Assembly: GCA_016169945.1 (NCBI GenBank)
Contig: JADLSH010000050.1
Location: 372,001-436,000, forward strand
Direction of reading: 5' to 3'
DNA length: 64,000 nucleotides
Origin: Trachythela sp. YZ-2020
Lineage: Eukaryota > Cnidaria > Anthozoa > Malacalcyonacea > Clavulariidae
A model generated the notes under the pieces. It was not told the DNA's origin. It did no database searches and saw only the letters and a list, made by a program, of their open reading frames with translations. The translations under genes were made by a program, and so were the position numbers. Shown here in pieces: positions 44,344 through 52,564 of the stretch. Position 1 is the first letter of the stretch, and every line of letters starts with the position of its first letter.

Positions 44344-44372
44344 TTTTTCCTAACCCATTAGGTTAAGAAAAA
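44344..44372 (-). terminator. Hairpin after the capsid gene
   Basis: A 12-bp stem, TTTTTCCTAACC / GGTTAAGAAAAA with one G-T-type mismatch, 11 bp after the minus-strand stop at 44383. It shares the TTTCCTAACC core with the hairpin at 50946-50975. Confidence 0.55.
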
Positions 44373-44382
44373 AACTTTAAGT

Positions 44383-45615
44383 TTAGTACTCGACCCCTTG
44401 CAGAGACTTATTTGTAATATTAACCATGCCGTCAGATATCACAAAGATATAGCAATATAAGTCTTGTCCGCTATTAGTTGCTTCCTTTGTAATCTCTAGG
44501 AGAACTCCAGACTGTGTGTTGAGTATCTTTTTCCCATTTCCTGCCACATTGTTATCGTTGAAGGCCCTCAGATCAACAACCAATGCGAACTTATGGTCTT
44601 CGAAGAAATCCTCAACTAGAAGAGTGTCTCTTTTTCGGTTTAGGAAAACCCTTTCTGCCTCGTAGAAAAAATGTGACATATCCATTCCTTGACTGTAAAC
44701 AGAGTTTGGTACTCCTTCTATTGTTACCTTTACATTTGTAATACTAGGAAACTGGTACTCTTCGCTGTCTGTAATTGTTTTCGGTTTGAATAGCATGACG
44801 ATAGCTCTCATGCTTTTTCTAGGAAGGTTGATATTTTCGTTGATGAGCGTGGTGTCTTTTCCCCACACATCCTTCTTAAACAATGTTACATGTTCAAAAC
44901 TAAGTGATCTTCCAACTTCGTAACTATTGAGAGCGTTATTGTACACATCCAAATTTTCTATTGTTTCATACTCCAGTTTGATATCCTCCAGCGCATAGCC
45001 ACCAACCTTTTGACCAGTCTGTGCGACCATGATCTCATCGGCGTTTGGTAGTGTTATTTTGTAACGGATATCACTGTACATATCGTATGGGGCGTACAGA
45101 CCATGATCATTTAGGATTTTCCCAAGTTTAATCCTTACCCTGCTATTGAAGACTTTGTTCATGTACGCATCTTTTTTTACTGCGGGGTCACCACTATCAT
45201 CCTTTGACATAAGCTTCCGAGTGTTTTCTTTCATAATTCCCATATCTATCATGTTACTTCTTTCCCTGCTTGATAACCAATAGTCTCTGTAGACGGAGAA
45301 TATACTTTCACTTGTATTGTCATAAGCAACCTCTCCCCCAACTGTTATCTCTAGCTTTTTAACTAGAAGTTTTCCCAGGTTATTTAAGAACCAGGACTTT
45401 GTGTTACCGCTTTTAAACTTTGCGGAAAGGAACAGCGAGTTTGGAACCAGACATACGCCAGGCTTTAACTTAGGAAGATTGATATAAATTTCATCTCCTG
45501 GACTGGCTTTGTTCGGATTGAATGTAACCGTATTATGGGTTCTTGTTCCCTTAATTTCGGTCTTATTAATCCTTCTGTAATCAGGCATAAGTTGTTCTAA
45601 TTTCATTGAAGTCAT
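44383..45615 (-). CDS. Polinton probable major capsid protein (double jelly-roll), 410 aa
   Basis: Start chosen at 45615, after AATAAAGAGA, giving MTSMKLEQLMPDYRR. The protein is beta-rich throughout with alternating hydrophobic strands (EIYINLPKLKPG, KLLVKKLEITVGGEV, RYKITLPN, KSMRAIVMLFKP, ALVVDLRAFND), no membrane segment and no enzymatic motif. Size, neighbours (packaging ATPase downstream, penton-like gene divergent) and absence of any other candidate support the double jelly-roll capsid role, known in Polintons. Identification is by context and look, not by a decisive motif. The 469-aa gene at 46098 is the alternative. Confidence 0.65.
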   Translation of the reverse strand: MTSMKLEQLMPDYRRINKTEIKGTRTHNTVTFNPNKASPGDEIYINLPKLKPGVCLVPNSLFLSAKFKSGNTKSWFLNNLGKLLVKKLEITVGGEVAYDNTSESIFSVYRDYWLSSRERSNMIDMGIMKENTRKLMSKDDSGDPAVKKDAYMNKVFNSRVRIKLGKILNDHGLYAPYDMYSDIRYKITLPNADEIMVAQTGQKVGGYALEDIKLEYETIENLDVYNNALNSYEVGRSLSFEHVTLFKKDVWGKDTTLINENINLPRKSMRAIVMLFKPKTITDSEEYQFPSITNVKVTIEGVPNSVYSQGMDMSHFFYEAERVFLNRKRDTLLVEDFFEDHKFALVVDLRAFNDNNVAGNGKKILNTQSGVLLEITKEATNSGQDLYCYIFVISDGMVNITNKSLQGVEY

Positions 45616-45637
45616 TCTCTTTATTATATGGGTATAA

Positions 45638-45967
45638 CTAGTCATCAAGGCTAATTATTTTATTTGGTATTGTTTGAGGAGTATCATCTTTTTTAACTTC
45701 TTTAACTTTTTTAACTTGCTTGTCTTGCTTGTATGTTAAGTAAAAGTAAGCCAAACCAGAGATTGCTCCAACTCCTACAAGGATTGCCGTGTAGTTGGTT
45801 TCACTGCTTTTTTCTGACATTGTATCTTTATCTATCACTGCTTCTTCTGCTTTCGCTGCTTTCCTTTCCTTTGCTGCTCTTGAGATTGCAGCAAGTCTCT
45901 TTCCAGCTGCAACTCTTCTAGGATCCTTCTCCTTTTCAACCTTTGTAATTCTTTGTTCTTCACTCAT
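45638..45967 (-). CDS. Polinton small basic membrane protein, 109 aa
   Basis: A very basic, alanine-rich amino half (KDPRRVAAGKRLAAISRAAKERKAAKAEE, residues about 13-42), then one transmembrane helix (AILVGVGAISGLAYFYL, about 61-77) and a Lys-rich tail. A DNA- or capsid-binding tail anchored in a membrane is plausible. Start ATG follows AGATAA directly. It ends 22 bp before the capsid gene start, so the two may form one transcription block. Confidence 0.7.
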   Translation of the reverse strand: MSEEQRITKVEKEKDPRRVAAGKRLAAISRAAKERKAAKAEEAVIDKDTMSEKSSETNYTAILVGVGAISGLAYFYLTYKQDKQVKKVKEVKKDDTPQTIPNKIISLDD

Positions 45968-45973
45968 TTATCT

Positions 45974-46095
45974 AAGTAGAATTTGAGCAACTTTTAAGTA
46001 GAATCTAAGTAATCTTGTTTTACTTAGTTTTTACTTGGGTTTATCTTAGGTTTACTTACAAGCAAACCTAAGTAGAATTTGAGCAACTTTTAAGT
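45974..46095. repeat. Direct repeat and hairpin at a Polinton gene boundary
   Basis: A 26-bp sequence starting AAGTAGAATTTGAGCAACTT occurs exactly at 45974-45999 and again at 46070-46095. Between the copies lie variants of CTAAGTA and a 9-bp stem CTTAGGTTT / AAACCTAAG (46045-46072). This is the intergenic space after the stop of the 469-aa gene and before the start of the 109-aa gene, so it may combine a 3'-end signal and promoter elements. Confidence 0.7.
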
Positions 46096-46097
46096 GC

Positions 46098-47507
46098 TTA
46101 GATTATGAATTTTGAGACTAATGAACCACCAATTAGTGTGACGAATAGAAGAAATAGTTCTGACTGCGGTTTATTAGGCGGTGGTACAACTCTTCTAGCG
46201 GATAACGGTGCAGACAACGGCACCACAACTCTTCTAGTTAGCGCAGACGACGTGCTCGGTTCACCTACATCAAAGTAATTAACTTCATCATTTTTTCCAA
46301 AACTCATTCCGCTTTTGGCAAGTGTGAGAATATTGTTATAACCAGCTACCATTTTGTCGAGTATGACCATGTTAGACGGGATGAGTATAACTCCTGGTGA
46401 GATGGCCATATTCAGTACAACATTTGTGTCTTTTATTGCCTTTCTCATGTTCGCCACGGTAACAGTTTGATCGTCCTGAATGATCGAGTCAGTAACTAGC
46501 TTTCGAAATACTTCCTGTGTCTGTAACGACATAGCACCTCTTCCAACAATAGGCCATCGAGTCTTTGCTTGCGCACCTAATACGCAGTAAACGTAGCTCT
46601 CTACGCTCTGTTGGAACAACAGCTGGCCTGTTTTTGTCAACCCGTTAGATTTAGTGGCTATGAAATTTTTGTAATCATCTAGACCTACGATAGTTGTTTT
46701 GTCATACTTCTGATACCTAATCCCAGCAACATATCCATTACTGTTGAGCGCGTATCTATAATCTTTTACCCTAATCTTATCTCTAACTTTTTTACTATGC
46801 CAGAGATTAATCTCGGTGGAACCCTGATCGAACTCACCCTTCCATATTGTTTTAGTAGGCTTATGTTTCATGATAAGGGTTTTCATTTGTTGTGTTATAA
46901 ATCTAGTCATCTTGTTTGGTTGGGTGATGAATCTTCTCATGTGATAGTATAGGTGATACCTTGCGATACTTGTAATAATCTTTGGACCGTTAGATACAAA
47001 GTGTTCTGTACTAATCCCACAGGAGTACGTTGTTATATAAGCAGCAAAGAGAGCGGCTATGTATGTATTCTCCTTGTAGTCGTTAGAATTCTCGTTGTTC
47101 TTTATATCAAAGTCTGGAAGATTGTTTGTATCGAAGAACAAGTCATCTGTAACATAGATCTTAAAAGAGTTTACTTTCTCTTTTGATGAATTTTTAACAA
47201 ATGGTTGTACAGTCCCACTAACACCCCACGGCTCTTGCCAGTACAAATTCTTTGTCCACCCCTTATTGTTTAAAAAGGTGTCGGAAGTAATATCGTACGA
47301 GGTGTCGTCACTAATTTTGTAATATGTAGTGTATTTGTCTATGTCTCCGTTTTCCTTCAGATCCACTTCAAAACTAAACTTAGACGCGACAGCATTTGGA
47401 TATTTTACTAAAAATCTCTTCTTTGCTTCCTCAGGTCCTTCTTTCAAATTCCTCTTTACCTTGACGAGATTATCGGCTCCGTAGAAAGAAATTATTTGTT
47501 TGTCCAT
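46098..47507 (-). CDS. Polinton hypothetical structural-like protein, 469 aa
   Basis: Largest unassigned gene of the element. It starts at 47507 right after TAAGATAA. An alpha/beta amino half is rich in aromatic and Asn/Asp residues. A basic central part (RRFITQPNKMTRFITQQMK, about 190-215) is followed by a Pro-rich hinge (VVPLSAPLSARRVVPPPNK) and a terminal hydrophobic segment (LFLLFVTLIGGSLV) that would anchor the protein in a membrane. Convergent and divergent neighbours are structural genes, so a virion role is likely. No motif is known to me. It shares a divergent promoter with the penton-like gene. Confidence 0.75.
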   Translation of the reverse strand: MDKQIISFYGADNLVKVKRNLKEGPEEAKKRFLVKYPNAVASKFSFEVDLKENGDIDKYTTYYKISDDTSYDITSDTFLNNKGWTKNLYWQEPWGVSGTVQPFVKNSSKEKVNSFKIYVTDDLFFDTNNLPDFDIKNNENSNDYKENTYIAALFAAYITTYSCGISTEHFVSNGPKIITSIARYHLYYHMRRFITQPNKMTRFITQQMKTLIMKHKPTKTIWKGEFDQGSTEINLWHSKKVRDKIRVKDYRYALNSNGYVAGIRYQKYDKTTIVGLDDYKNFIATKSNGLTKTGQLLFQQSVESYVYCVLGAQAKTRWPIVGRGAMSLQTQEVFRKLVTDSIIQDDQTVTVANMRKAIKDTNVVLNMAISPGVILIPSNMVILDKMVAGYNNILTLAKSGMSFGKNDEVNYFDVGEPSTSSALTRRVVVPLSAPLSARRVVPPPNKPQSELFLLFVTLIGGSLVSKFII

Positions 47508-47524
47508 TTATCTTAATTAAATAA
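47508..47524. promoter_or_regulatory. Divergent Polinton promoter
   Basis: Only 17 bp separate the two start codons: TTATCTTAATTAAATAA. The TTAATTAA core (47513-47520) is palindromic. It yields AATAAATG on the plus side and AGATAAATG on the minus side. Confidence 0.6.
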
Positions 47525-48211
47525 ATGAAGAAGATAACAGTATTTATAGAGAATAATAAGAAGGTTCATTATCTCAGTGATTGTATCACCAAAATTAACA
47601 CCGAAGCTATAATGACTCTAAAGAATGCGACAATCTATTGGAAGTATGAAAACACCGTCTCTGGCGTCAACGACTTCATTTTATATGGAGGAGCCTCCAG
47701 CGTGGGTGGATCCGATCAAAAGATTATGTTTGACGAAGGGTACTGGACCTTTGACATGATTAAAAACAAGCTTGGACCATTCGGAATATTGCTAACCAGA
47801 AGCGAACACGATAATAAGTGTAAGATTCTCTCTAAGACCCACATGGTGGATCTCGACAAATTCGGTCCACTGCTTGGCTTTCCAAAGAAACAAATAGTCC
47901 GCGATGATGGTGTGTGGATAACATCACCTAACGTTGTAGATATTAATCAAGGTCTCAAGTATCTTAATATTGGCTGTGATATTGTAAATACTATAGAAAA
48001 TTATGATACAGATGGTGGGAGAAGTTATACAATAGCTACGCTTCCAGTACCAACAGAACAGCGCCTTAACGGATCGGTAACATATTTTGGAAACATCGAT
48101 AGTAAGGTTGTAATTAAAAATGGATGTTTTAACAGATTTGCCTTTGATATTAACTCAAATATTGACAAATGGGTTGGTACGGACGTACTTCTCGACTTAT
48201 ACATCAGTTAA
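47525..48211 (+). CDS. Polinton minor capsid (penton-like) protein, 228 aa
   Basis: Beta-rich single-domain protein with the pattern typical of Polinton minor capsid proteins: GYWTFDMIKNKLGPFGI (about 78-94), LLGFPKKQ (about 119-126), INQGLKYLNIGCDIVNT (about 144-160), LNGSVTYFG, and a final strand DVLLDLYIS. The single jelly-roll penton protein occupies capsid vertices. Length agrees with the family (about 200-260). Stop and next start overlap in GTTAAATAAATG, so the integrase follows without a gap. Confidence 0.75.
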   Translation: MKKITVFIENNKKVHYLSDCITKINTEAIMTLKNATIYWKYENTVSGVNDFILYGGASSVGGSDQKIMFDEGYWTFDMIKNKLGPFGILLTRSEHDNKCKILSKTHMVDLDKFGPLLGFPKKQIVRDDGVWITSPNVVDINQGLKYLNIGCDIVNTIENYDTDGGRSYTIATLPVPTEQRLNGSVTYFGNIDSKVVIKNGCFNRFAFDINSNIDKWVGTDVLLDLYIS

Positions 48212-48215
48212 ATAA

Positions 48216-49301
48216 ATGAAAAATAAGGAATTTGTTCTAGAACAAGGTCTAAGGAGCATCTATTATAATCCAAGTACTGGTTACCAGTCTATGGAAAGGT
48301 TATACCAAAAAGCAAAGGATGAAGGACTAAATGTTAGTCGAAAACTTGTGAGAGACTGGTTGAAAATTCAGGATACATACACAAGGTACAAACCCATCGT
48401 AAGAAAACATAAATTCCAAAGAACATTTGTCACGGACTTGGCTGGTCAAATACAGATGGATCTTGTAGATATGGGTAAATACAAGAACCAAAACAAGGGC
48501 TTTTACTGGATTTTAACAGCTGTGGAAATCCTTAGCCGTTTTGCCTTTACAATCCCAGTTTACAGAAAAGATACCAAAAACATGACAGCCGCTGTAGACA
48601 AGTTACTAAAAGAGTTTAAGGAAAAATTTGGACAGTATCCAAAGACTGCTCAGTTTGACGAGGGAAAAGAGTTTTACAACGTTGGTGTGAAAAATTTGCT
48701 AAAAGAACACGGTGTTCACTACTTCTCTACGAGATCGGACAAAAAGGCCGCTATTGTTGAAAGATTTAACCGCACATTAAAGACATCTATGTGGAAATAT
48801 TTTTACAACGTGGATAGCCACTACTGGATTAACGTACTAGATGAACTTACAGATAACTATAATAATACCAAACATAGTAGTATACTAATGAAACCAGCTG
48901 ATGTGAATAAGACTAATAAGAACCAGGTATGGATTACGTTATATGGTTACGGACTAGGAGAGTTTCCATTACCAAAGTTTAAAGTTGGTGATATTGTTAG
49001 GATAAGTAAGTATAAGAATATTTTTGATAAGGGGTATGAGGCAAACTTTACGGAGGAGAAATTTAAGATTATTAGTGTTTTCAGAGGTTATCCAAACATG
49101 TATGAGATAGAAGATGAAGACGGTGAGCCAATTATTGGAAAGTTCTACGAAGATGAAATGAGTCCCGTGAGCGAAGATCCTCACGTGTACAAGATAGAAA
49201 AAGTTTTAAGAAAAAGAAAAGGTATGGTGCTTGTAAAGTGGTTGGGATACGACAACAAACATAACTCCTGGATTCCTGAAAAAGACATCATTAATAAATA
49301 A
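48216..49301 (+). CDS. Polinton integrase with chromodomain, 361 aa
   Basis: Retroviral-type rve integrase. An amino-terminal HTH-like/zinc-less region (1-75) comes first. The DDE core has D82 in QMDLVDM, D148 in AQFDEGKEFY and E182 in AIVERFNRT, about 33 residues apart. A beta-barrel tail (about 255-310, FKVGDIVRISKYK) and a carboxy chromodomain (about 325-360, IEKVLRKRKGMVLVKWLGY ... SWIPEKDI) follow. It catalyses insertion of the linear element, producing the 6-bp duplications seen. The chromodomain could direct it to modified histones. All three catalytic residues are present and the frame is open. Confidence 0.95.
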   Translation: MKNKEFVLEQGLRSIYYNPSTGYQSMERLYQKAKDEGLNVSRKLVRDWLKIQDTYTRYKPIVRKHKFQRTFVTDLAGQIQMDLVDMGKYKNQNKGFYWILTAVEILSRFAFTIPVYRKDTKNMTAAVDKLLKEFKEKFGQYPKTAQFDEGKEFYNVGVKNLLKEHGVHYFSTRSDKKAAIVERFNRTLKTSMWKYFYNVDSHYWINVLDELTDNYNNTKHSSILMKPADVNKTNKNQVWITLYGYGLGEFPLPKFKVGDIVRISKYKNIFDKGYEANFTEEKFKIISVFRGYPNMYEIEDEDGEPIIGKFYEDEMSPVSEDPHVYKIEKVLRKRKGMVLVKWLGYDNKHNSWIPEKDIINK

Positions 49302-49306
49302 AGAAA

Positions 49307-50533
49307 ATGGATACTGATGCTGTTGATGACATAGAGTTAGAAGACTTACGTCGCGAAGAACAAAAAGCCGCAGACGGTGAGGAGGGAGAGACTAGTTTTA
49401 CGAATGACAGGCCTGGAGACGAAAGTATTCTTATCATTGATGGATCAAACCCTATATTTACAAGACCTGATGATGTCAGTGATATTCCAAATGTTAACCG
49501 TGACGTTGGTGTGATGAGACGACATATTATACATGATAAAAAACAGTTTCTGAAAACTGGGCTCGGTATCACCGTGAACAAGGGTGATGGGCCAAACTCG
49601 ACAATGTTATACGACAAGTTAAAAACTACTGCCGCTAAGGATGGAAAAATTAACGGTGCAACATACAAAGGTAAAAAAATTCTAATCCTAAAGAGCGGAA
49701 AAATGGAGTACTCCGCTGATAGAACCAAAACTCGGTATGTTAACGAGTTTAAGGAGCTGCTTAGAAAGGCGAACATTGAACATCAAAAAACTCCTGCGGC
49801 GCTAGTCGAAGAACGTATTAATGTTGACATTACTCAAGATGTTATGAACGACATCGTTGACAACGTTGGTGATAGGATAGACTCGGAGATAAGTGATAAG
49901 ATTGAAGACTTTACAACCAACACAGAGATTACAAACAACGAGTTAAGAGAGCTAAGAGGTATTCTAAACGCTCCAGAGCGCGAGGATAAGATAGATGCTT
50001 TAAAGGTTGAAGGTGAACATTGGAAAAGAGAGGCAGAAAAAGAGGGGGACACCCCCAAAGGTAAACTTTACGGAGCCATCGCCAAGGCGGCCGAGTTAAA
50101 AGCCGACAAAATAAGACTAAGACTAAATATTCGTCCCGAGAGCGAGGAGGTTATAAGCATGGTTCAGGAGGAGGCTGAGGGTAACGATCTTACCAGGTTT
50201 GAAAGATTCAAGAAATGGGCGAGGGAGAACATCGCTGGATTATCAGCTGTCTCAATATCTATCGCTGGAATACTTACAACCGTTATTATGGCTGGAAGAA
50301 AAGCATTAGTACAGGGTGCAAAGGCTACATTTAAGTTTGGTAAGGCTGTAGCAAATCTAGCGAAGAAGCTTGGACCAGTATTGTCAGCTGTGGTAAACCT
50401 TATCTCCAAGGTTCTAACGTGGGGAGCAAGCGGAATTATGTTCTTATCCAATAACCTTTGGCTCCTTGCCTTAACACTAACCTACTTCGTCTACAACGAA
50501 TACAAAACGAGAAAAGCATCTTATAAGAAGTAA
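49307..50533 (+). CDS. Polinton large C-terminally membrane-anchored protein, 408 aa
   Basis: An acidic amino end (DAVDDIELEDLRREEQ), a charged helical middle (about 140-300) and a carboxy part with several hydrophobic or amphipathic segments (GLSAVSISIAGILTTVIM, about 312-329; LGPVLSAVVNLISKVL; LSNNLWLLALTLTYFVY), then a basic tip. Likely an internal virion membrane or entry-type protein by analogy of layout, but no motif proves it. Start at 49307 is 4 bases after AATAAAGAA. It follows the integrase by 5 bp. Confidence 0.75.
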   Translation: MDTDAVDDIELEDLRREEQKAADGEEGETSFTNDRPGDESILIIDGSNPIFTRPDDVSDIPNVNRDVGVMRRHIIHDKKQFLKTGLGITVNKGDGPNSTMLYDKLKTTAAKDGKINGATYKGKKILILKSGKMEYSADRTKTRYVNEFKELLRKANIEHQKTPAALVEERINVDITQDVMNDIVDNVGDRIDSEISDKIEDFTTNTEITNNELRELRGILNAPEREDKIDALKVEGEHWKREAEKEGDTPKGKLYGAIAKAAELKADKIRLRLNIRPESEEVISMVQEEAEGNDLTRFERFKKWARENIAGLSAVSISIAGILTTVIMAGRKALVQGAKATFKFGKAVANLAKKLGPVLSAVVNLISKVLTWGASGIMFLSNNLWLLALTLTYFVYNEYKTRKASYKK

Positions 50534-50549
50534 GTATTAATAAAGAGAG

Positions 50550-50933
50550 ATGAGCTTCAATGAATTAGAAAGTCCAGTTAAGTTTGAATTAGAAAATGTC
50601 TTCACATGGGGAGTTGAAGATGGTAAATTTAGAGGATTCACAATCCCTATAGCAGTTGGTGAGGAAGATGAACTCTTAACTGCGATCGATAGCCTTGTCG
50701 AAGAACATAAAACTAAAAATCCATTATATGGAAAATCAAAAACATTATATCTAAACAGTAAGTGTTTGTCTAAAAAACAGAAAGCTGAATTATATAAAAA
50801 AGGAAGAGCAAACATTTATGTTCAATTCTCAGTCACTGGAGTCTACACATCAAAAACCGGTGAAAACAGTCTAGTATTTAAAGTCTCCAAGTTGAGGAAA
50901 CTAGAAGAAGAGGAAGAATATCCAGAGGATTAA
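50550..50933 (+). CDS. Polinton hypothetical protein, 127 aa
   Basis: Start 50550 after AATAAAGAGAG. A compact alpha/beta protein with a terminal acidic tail (EEEEEYPED). The strand pattern ANIYVQFSVTGVYTSKTGENSLVFKVSKL resembles an OB-fold end, and an acidic tail is common in single-stranded DNA-binding proteins. An SSB-like role upstream of PolB is therefore a guess. A strong hairpin follows the stop. Confidence 0.65.
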   Translation: MSFNELESPVKFELENVFTWGVEDGKFRGFTIPIAVGEEDELLTAIDSLVEEHKTKNPLYGKSKTLYLNSKCLSKKQKAELYKKGRANIYVQFSVTGVYTSKTGENSLVFKVSKLRKLEEEEEYPED

Positions 50934-50945
50934 ATATTTACACAT

Positions 50946-50975
50946 ATTTCCTAACCTAATATTGGGTTAGGAAAT
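50946..50975 (+). terminator. Hairpin after the 127-aa gene
   Basis: Perfect 11-bp stem ATTTCCTAACC / GGTTAGGAAAT with an 8-base loop, starting 12 bp after the stop codon. It has the same core as the hairpin at 44344-44372. Confidence 0.6.
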
Positions 50976-51019
50976 TTTACTTATAATAAAGATAGACAAT
51001 TACTTCACAAAAGGACGTA

Positions 51020-51226
51020 ATGAACGAACTTTACAACGCAGCTGTTCTTACTGCAGGTGCCGTGGGAATCTCGTATGCAAGCAAAAAACTTACCAAGGAC
51101 TCATTAGGAATACCGGTAACACTAACTGGAGCAGCAAAACTTGCTGTTGCCATCGGGTTAAGTGCTGTTGGTGTAAAACTTCTTCAAGATAAAAAATATC
51201 TCCCAGAGAGTCCATTTAAAGAATGA
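51020..51226 (+). CDS. Polinton small membrane protein, 68 aa
   Basis: Two hydrophobic segments (AAVLTAGAVGISYA and AAKLAVAIGLSAVGVKLL) separated by a short basic loop: a hairpin-type membrane protein. The AATAAAG motif lies about 30 bases before the ATG, the longest spacing in the element. Another start may exist, or the leader is longer. Confidence 0.6.
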   Translation: MNELYNAAVLTAGAVGISYASKKLTKDSLGIPVTLTGAAKLAVAIGLSAVGVKLLQDKKYLPESPFKE

Positions 51227-51234
51227 ATAAATAA

Positions 51235-51441
51235 ATGACAAGTGTATCATTAGCTTTAACATTCGCAAGTGTATCATTAACATTCGCAGGTGCCGGTTAT
51301 CTGTTCAAGATGATCAACAAGGGAAGATATGAAAAAGAAATAAGAAGACACAACCTGGCAATTGAAAACCTATCAAGTGCTAAAGAAAAATGGTATAAGA
51401 ACCAAGTAGAGTATCTGATGCAAACAAAAAAGATTGAATAA
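51235..51441 (+). CDS. Polinton small membrane protein, truncated paralogue, 68 aa
   Basis: An amino-terminal hydrophobic segment ending in FAGAGYLFKMINKG, then a charged helix (YEKEIRRHNLAIENLSSAK). Residues 15-58 are nearly identical to the following gene, from which it differs by loss of the carboxy half. A recent tandem duplication is the simplest explanation. Start ATG is fused to AATAAATG. Confidence 0.65.
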   Translation: MTSVSLALTFASVSLTFAGAGYLFKMINKGRYEKEIRRHNLAIENLSSAKEKWYKNQVEYLMQTKKIE

Positions 51442-51445
51442 ATAA

Positions 51446-51862
51446 ATGACAAGTGTAGCGGCATCAGGAGTATTCAACGCATTAGCATTCGCAGGTGCCG
51501 GTTATCTGTTCAAGATTATTGACAAGGGAGGATATGAAAAAGAAATAAGAAGACACAACTTGGCTATGGAGAAACTATCGAGTGCAAAAGAAAAATGGTA
51601 TGAGAACCAAGTAGAAAAGAAGAACAAGATACAATTACTTCGTCAGCAGCTATCTGATGCAAATGCAGACATAAACGCTACAAACAAGGCATTAGATGAC
51701 CTGCAAAGAATTACATACGAAGGTAAGACATTTACAAGAGAACCCCATATATCAGATTACTATAAAACATCTAACGAAATGGAAGAATATCAACACATTG
51801 CAGTTGGCGTCGTTGGACTCGGTGTAGGATGGGGTGTTTATAAATTGATAAGTTTAATTTAA
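51446..51862 (+). CDS. Polinton coiled-coil membrane protein, 138 aa
   Basis: Hydrophobic amino segment (GVFNALAFAGAGYLF), a long predicted coiled coil (about 27-92, rich in K/E/Q/L heptads) and a carboxy hydrophobic segment (IAVGVVGLGVGWGVYKLISLI). Membrane spans at both ends with a coiled coil between. Full-length paralogue of the preceding gene. Start fused to AATAAATG. Confidence 0.65.
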   Translation: MTSVAASGVFNALAFAGAGYLFKIIDKGGYEKEIRRHNLAMEKLSSAKEKWYENQVEKKNKIQLLRQQLSDANADINATNKALDDLQRITYEGKTFTREPHISDYYKTSNEMEEYQHIAVGVVGLGVGWGVYKLISLI

Positions 51863-51886
51863 AAGAATCATATTACTAATAAAGAG

Positions 51887-52192
51887 ATGTGTTTCTGCGA
51901 TGACAAGTACTTTAAGGTTACAAACATAAGAACTGGTAAGGAGAAGCTATACAAACGTGCTGCGAGCATATATAAAAGGTTCTATCCACATGAACCTGTA
52001 ATACACGACTTCATCTTCGACTGTATCAAGCATAATATTAAGTTAAGAGAAGAGGGTGAGTTTTATAAAGTTAGCGTAAACAAACACCCAGAGTGTGAGC
52101 AAGTCAGAAGAGATATCATACAAAAGTATGGTGTTAGAATGAGTAAAATACCAGACAGCCATCGACACTTACTTCCTGAAAATCGACAGTAA
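51887..52192 (+). CDS. Polinton hypothetical protein, 101 aa
   Basis: Basic alpha-helical protein beginning MCFCDDKYFKVTNIRTGKEK, with a helix-rich middle (ASIYKRFYPHEPVIHDFIFD). The first 25 residues resemble the phrase pattern of modular DNA-binding repeats seen in the next gene, so a DNA-binding role is conceivable. Start 3 bases after AATAAAG. Confidence 0.6.
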   Translation: MCFCDDKYFKVTNIRTGKEKLYKRAASIYKRFYPHEPVIHDFIFDCIKHNIKLREEGEFYKVSVNKHPECEQVRRDIIQKYGVRMSKIPDSHRHLLPENRQ

Positions 52193-52221
52193 TATTTAAA
52201 AGAACTACTATATAATAAAAG

Positions 52222-52515
52222 ATGTCAACATTAATAGAATTACAAGTAATTGCTAAACACCAAGGTCTTCGAGGTTTTCGAAAATATTCAAAGATGGATT
52301 TATGTAAACTTCTTAACATGGAGTACACTGGAGATGGTTGTACAGCTACCCCTGTAATACTTAAAAATGTTTCAACGGGAGAAACAAAGGAATTTCTAAG
52401 CATTAACAAAGTAGCAATAGCTCTCAACAAAAACCCAGGATCAATTGCCTATTACATCAACACCAAAAAAACAATGAAGATTAATAACTGTAAATACACT
52501 CTAAGCCGTTCCTAA
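52222..52515 (+). CDS. Polinton NUMOD1/Rho-N-like small DNA-binding protein, 97 aa
   Basis: The amino half (LIELQVIAKHQGLRGFRKYSKMDLCKLL) looks like a SAP/Rho-N-type helix-extended-loop-helix. The carboxy half (VSTGETKEFLSINKVAIALN...SIAYYINTKK) resembles a NUMOD1 modular DNA-binding motif. Both are small nucleic-acid-binding modules. No nuclease domain is attached. The role could be replication or regulation. Start 4 bases after AATAAAAG. Confidence 0.55.
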   Translation: MSTLIELQVIAKHQGLRGFRKYSKMDLCKLLNMEYTGDGCTATPVILKNVSTGETKEFLSINKVAIALNKNPGSIAYYINTKKTMKINNCKYTLSRS

Positions 52516-52564
52516 GCCGTTCCTAAGCCGTTCCTATGATTTCCTAAGACTAGTCTTAGGAAAT
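52502..52564 (+). terminator. Triple 11-bp repeat and 26-bp palindrome after the NUMOD1-like gene
   Basis: TAAGCCGTTCC repeats three times (52502-52535), partly inside the coding end. It is followed by the perfect palindrome ATTTCCTAAGACTAGTCTTA...AAAT at 52539-52564. This is the last hairpin before polB, 75 bp ahead of its ATG. Confidence 0.6.

Noticed and set aside
49291..49776. 161-codon minus-strand frame in the Polinton
   Set aside because: Shadow of the 408-aa gene; no start motif, no plausible protein character.
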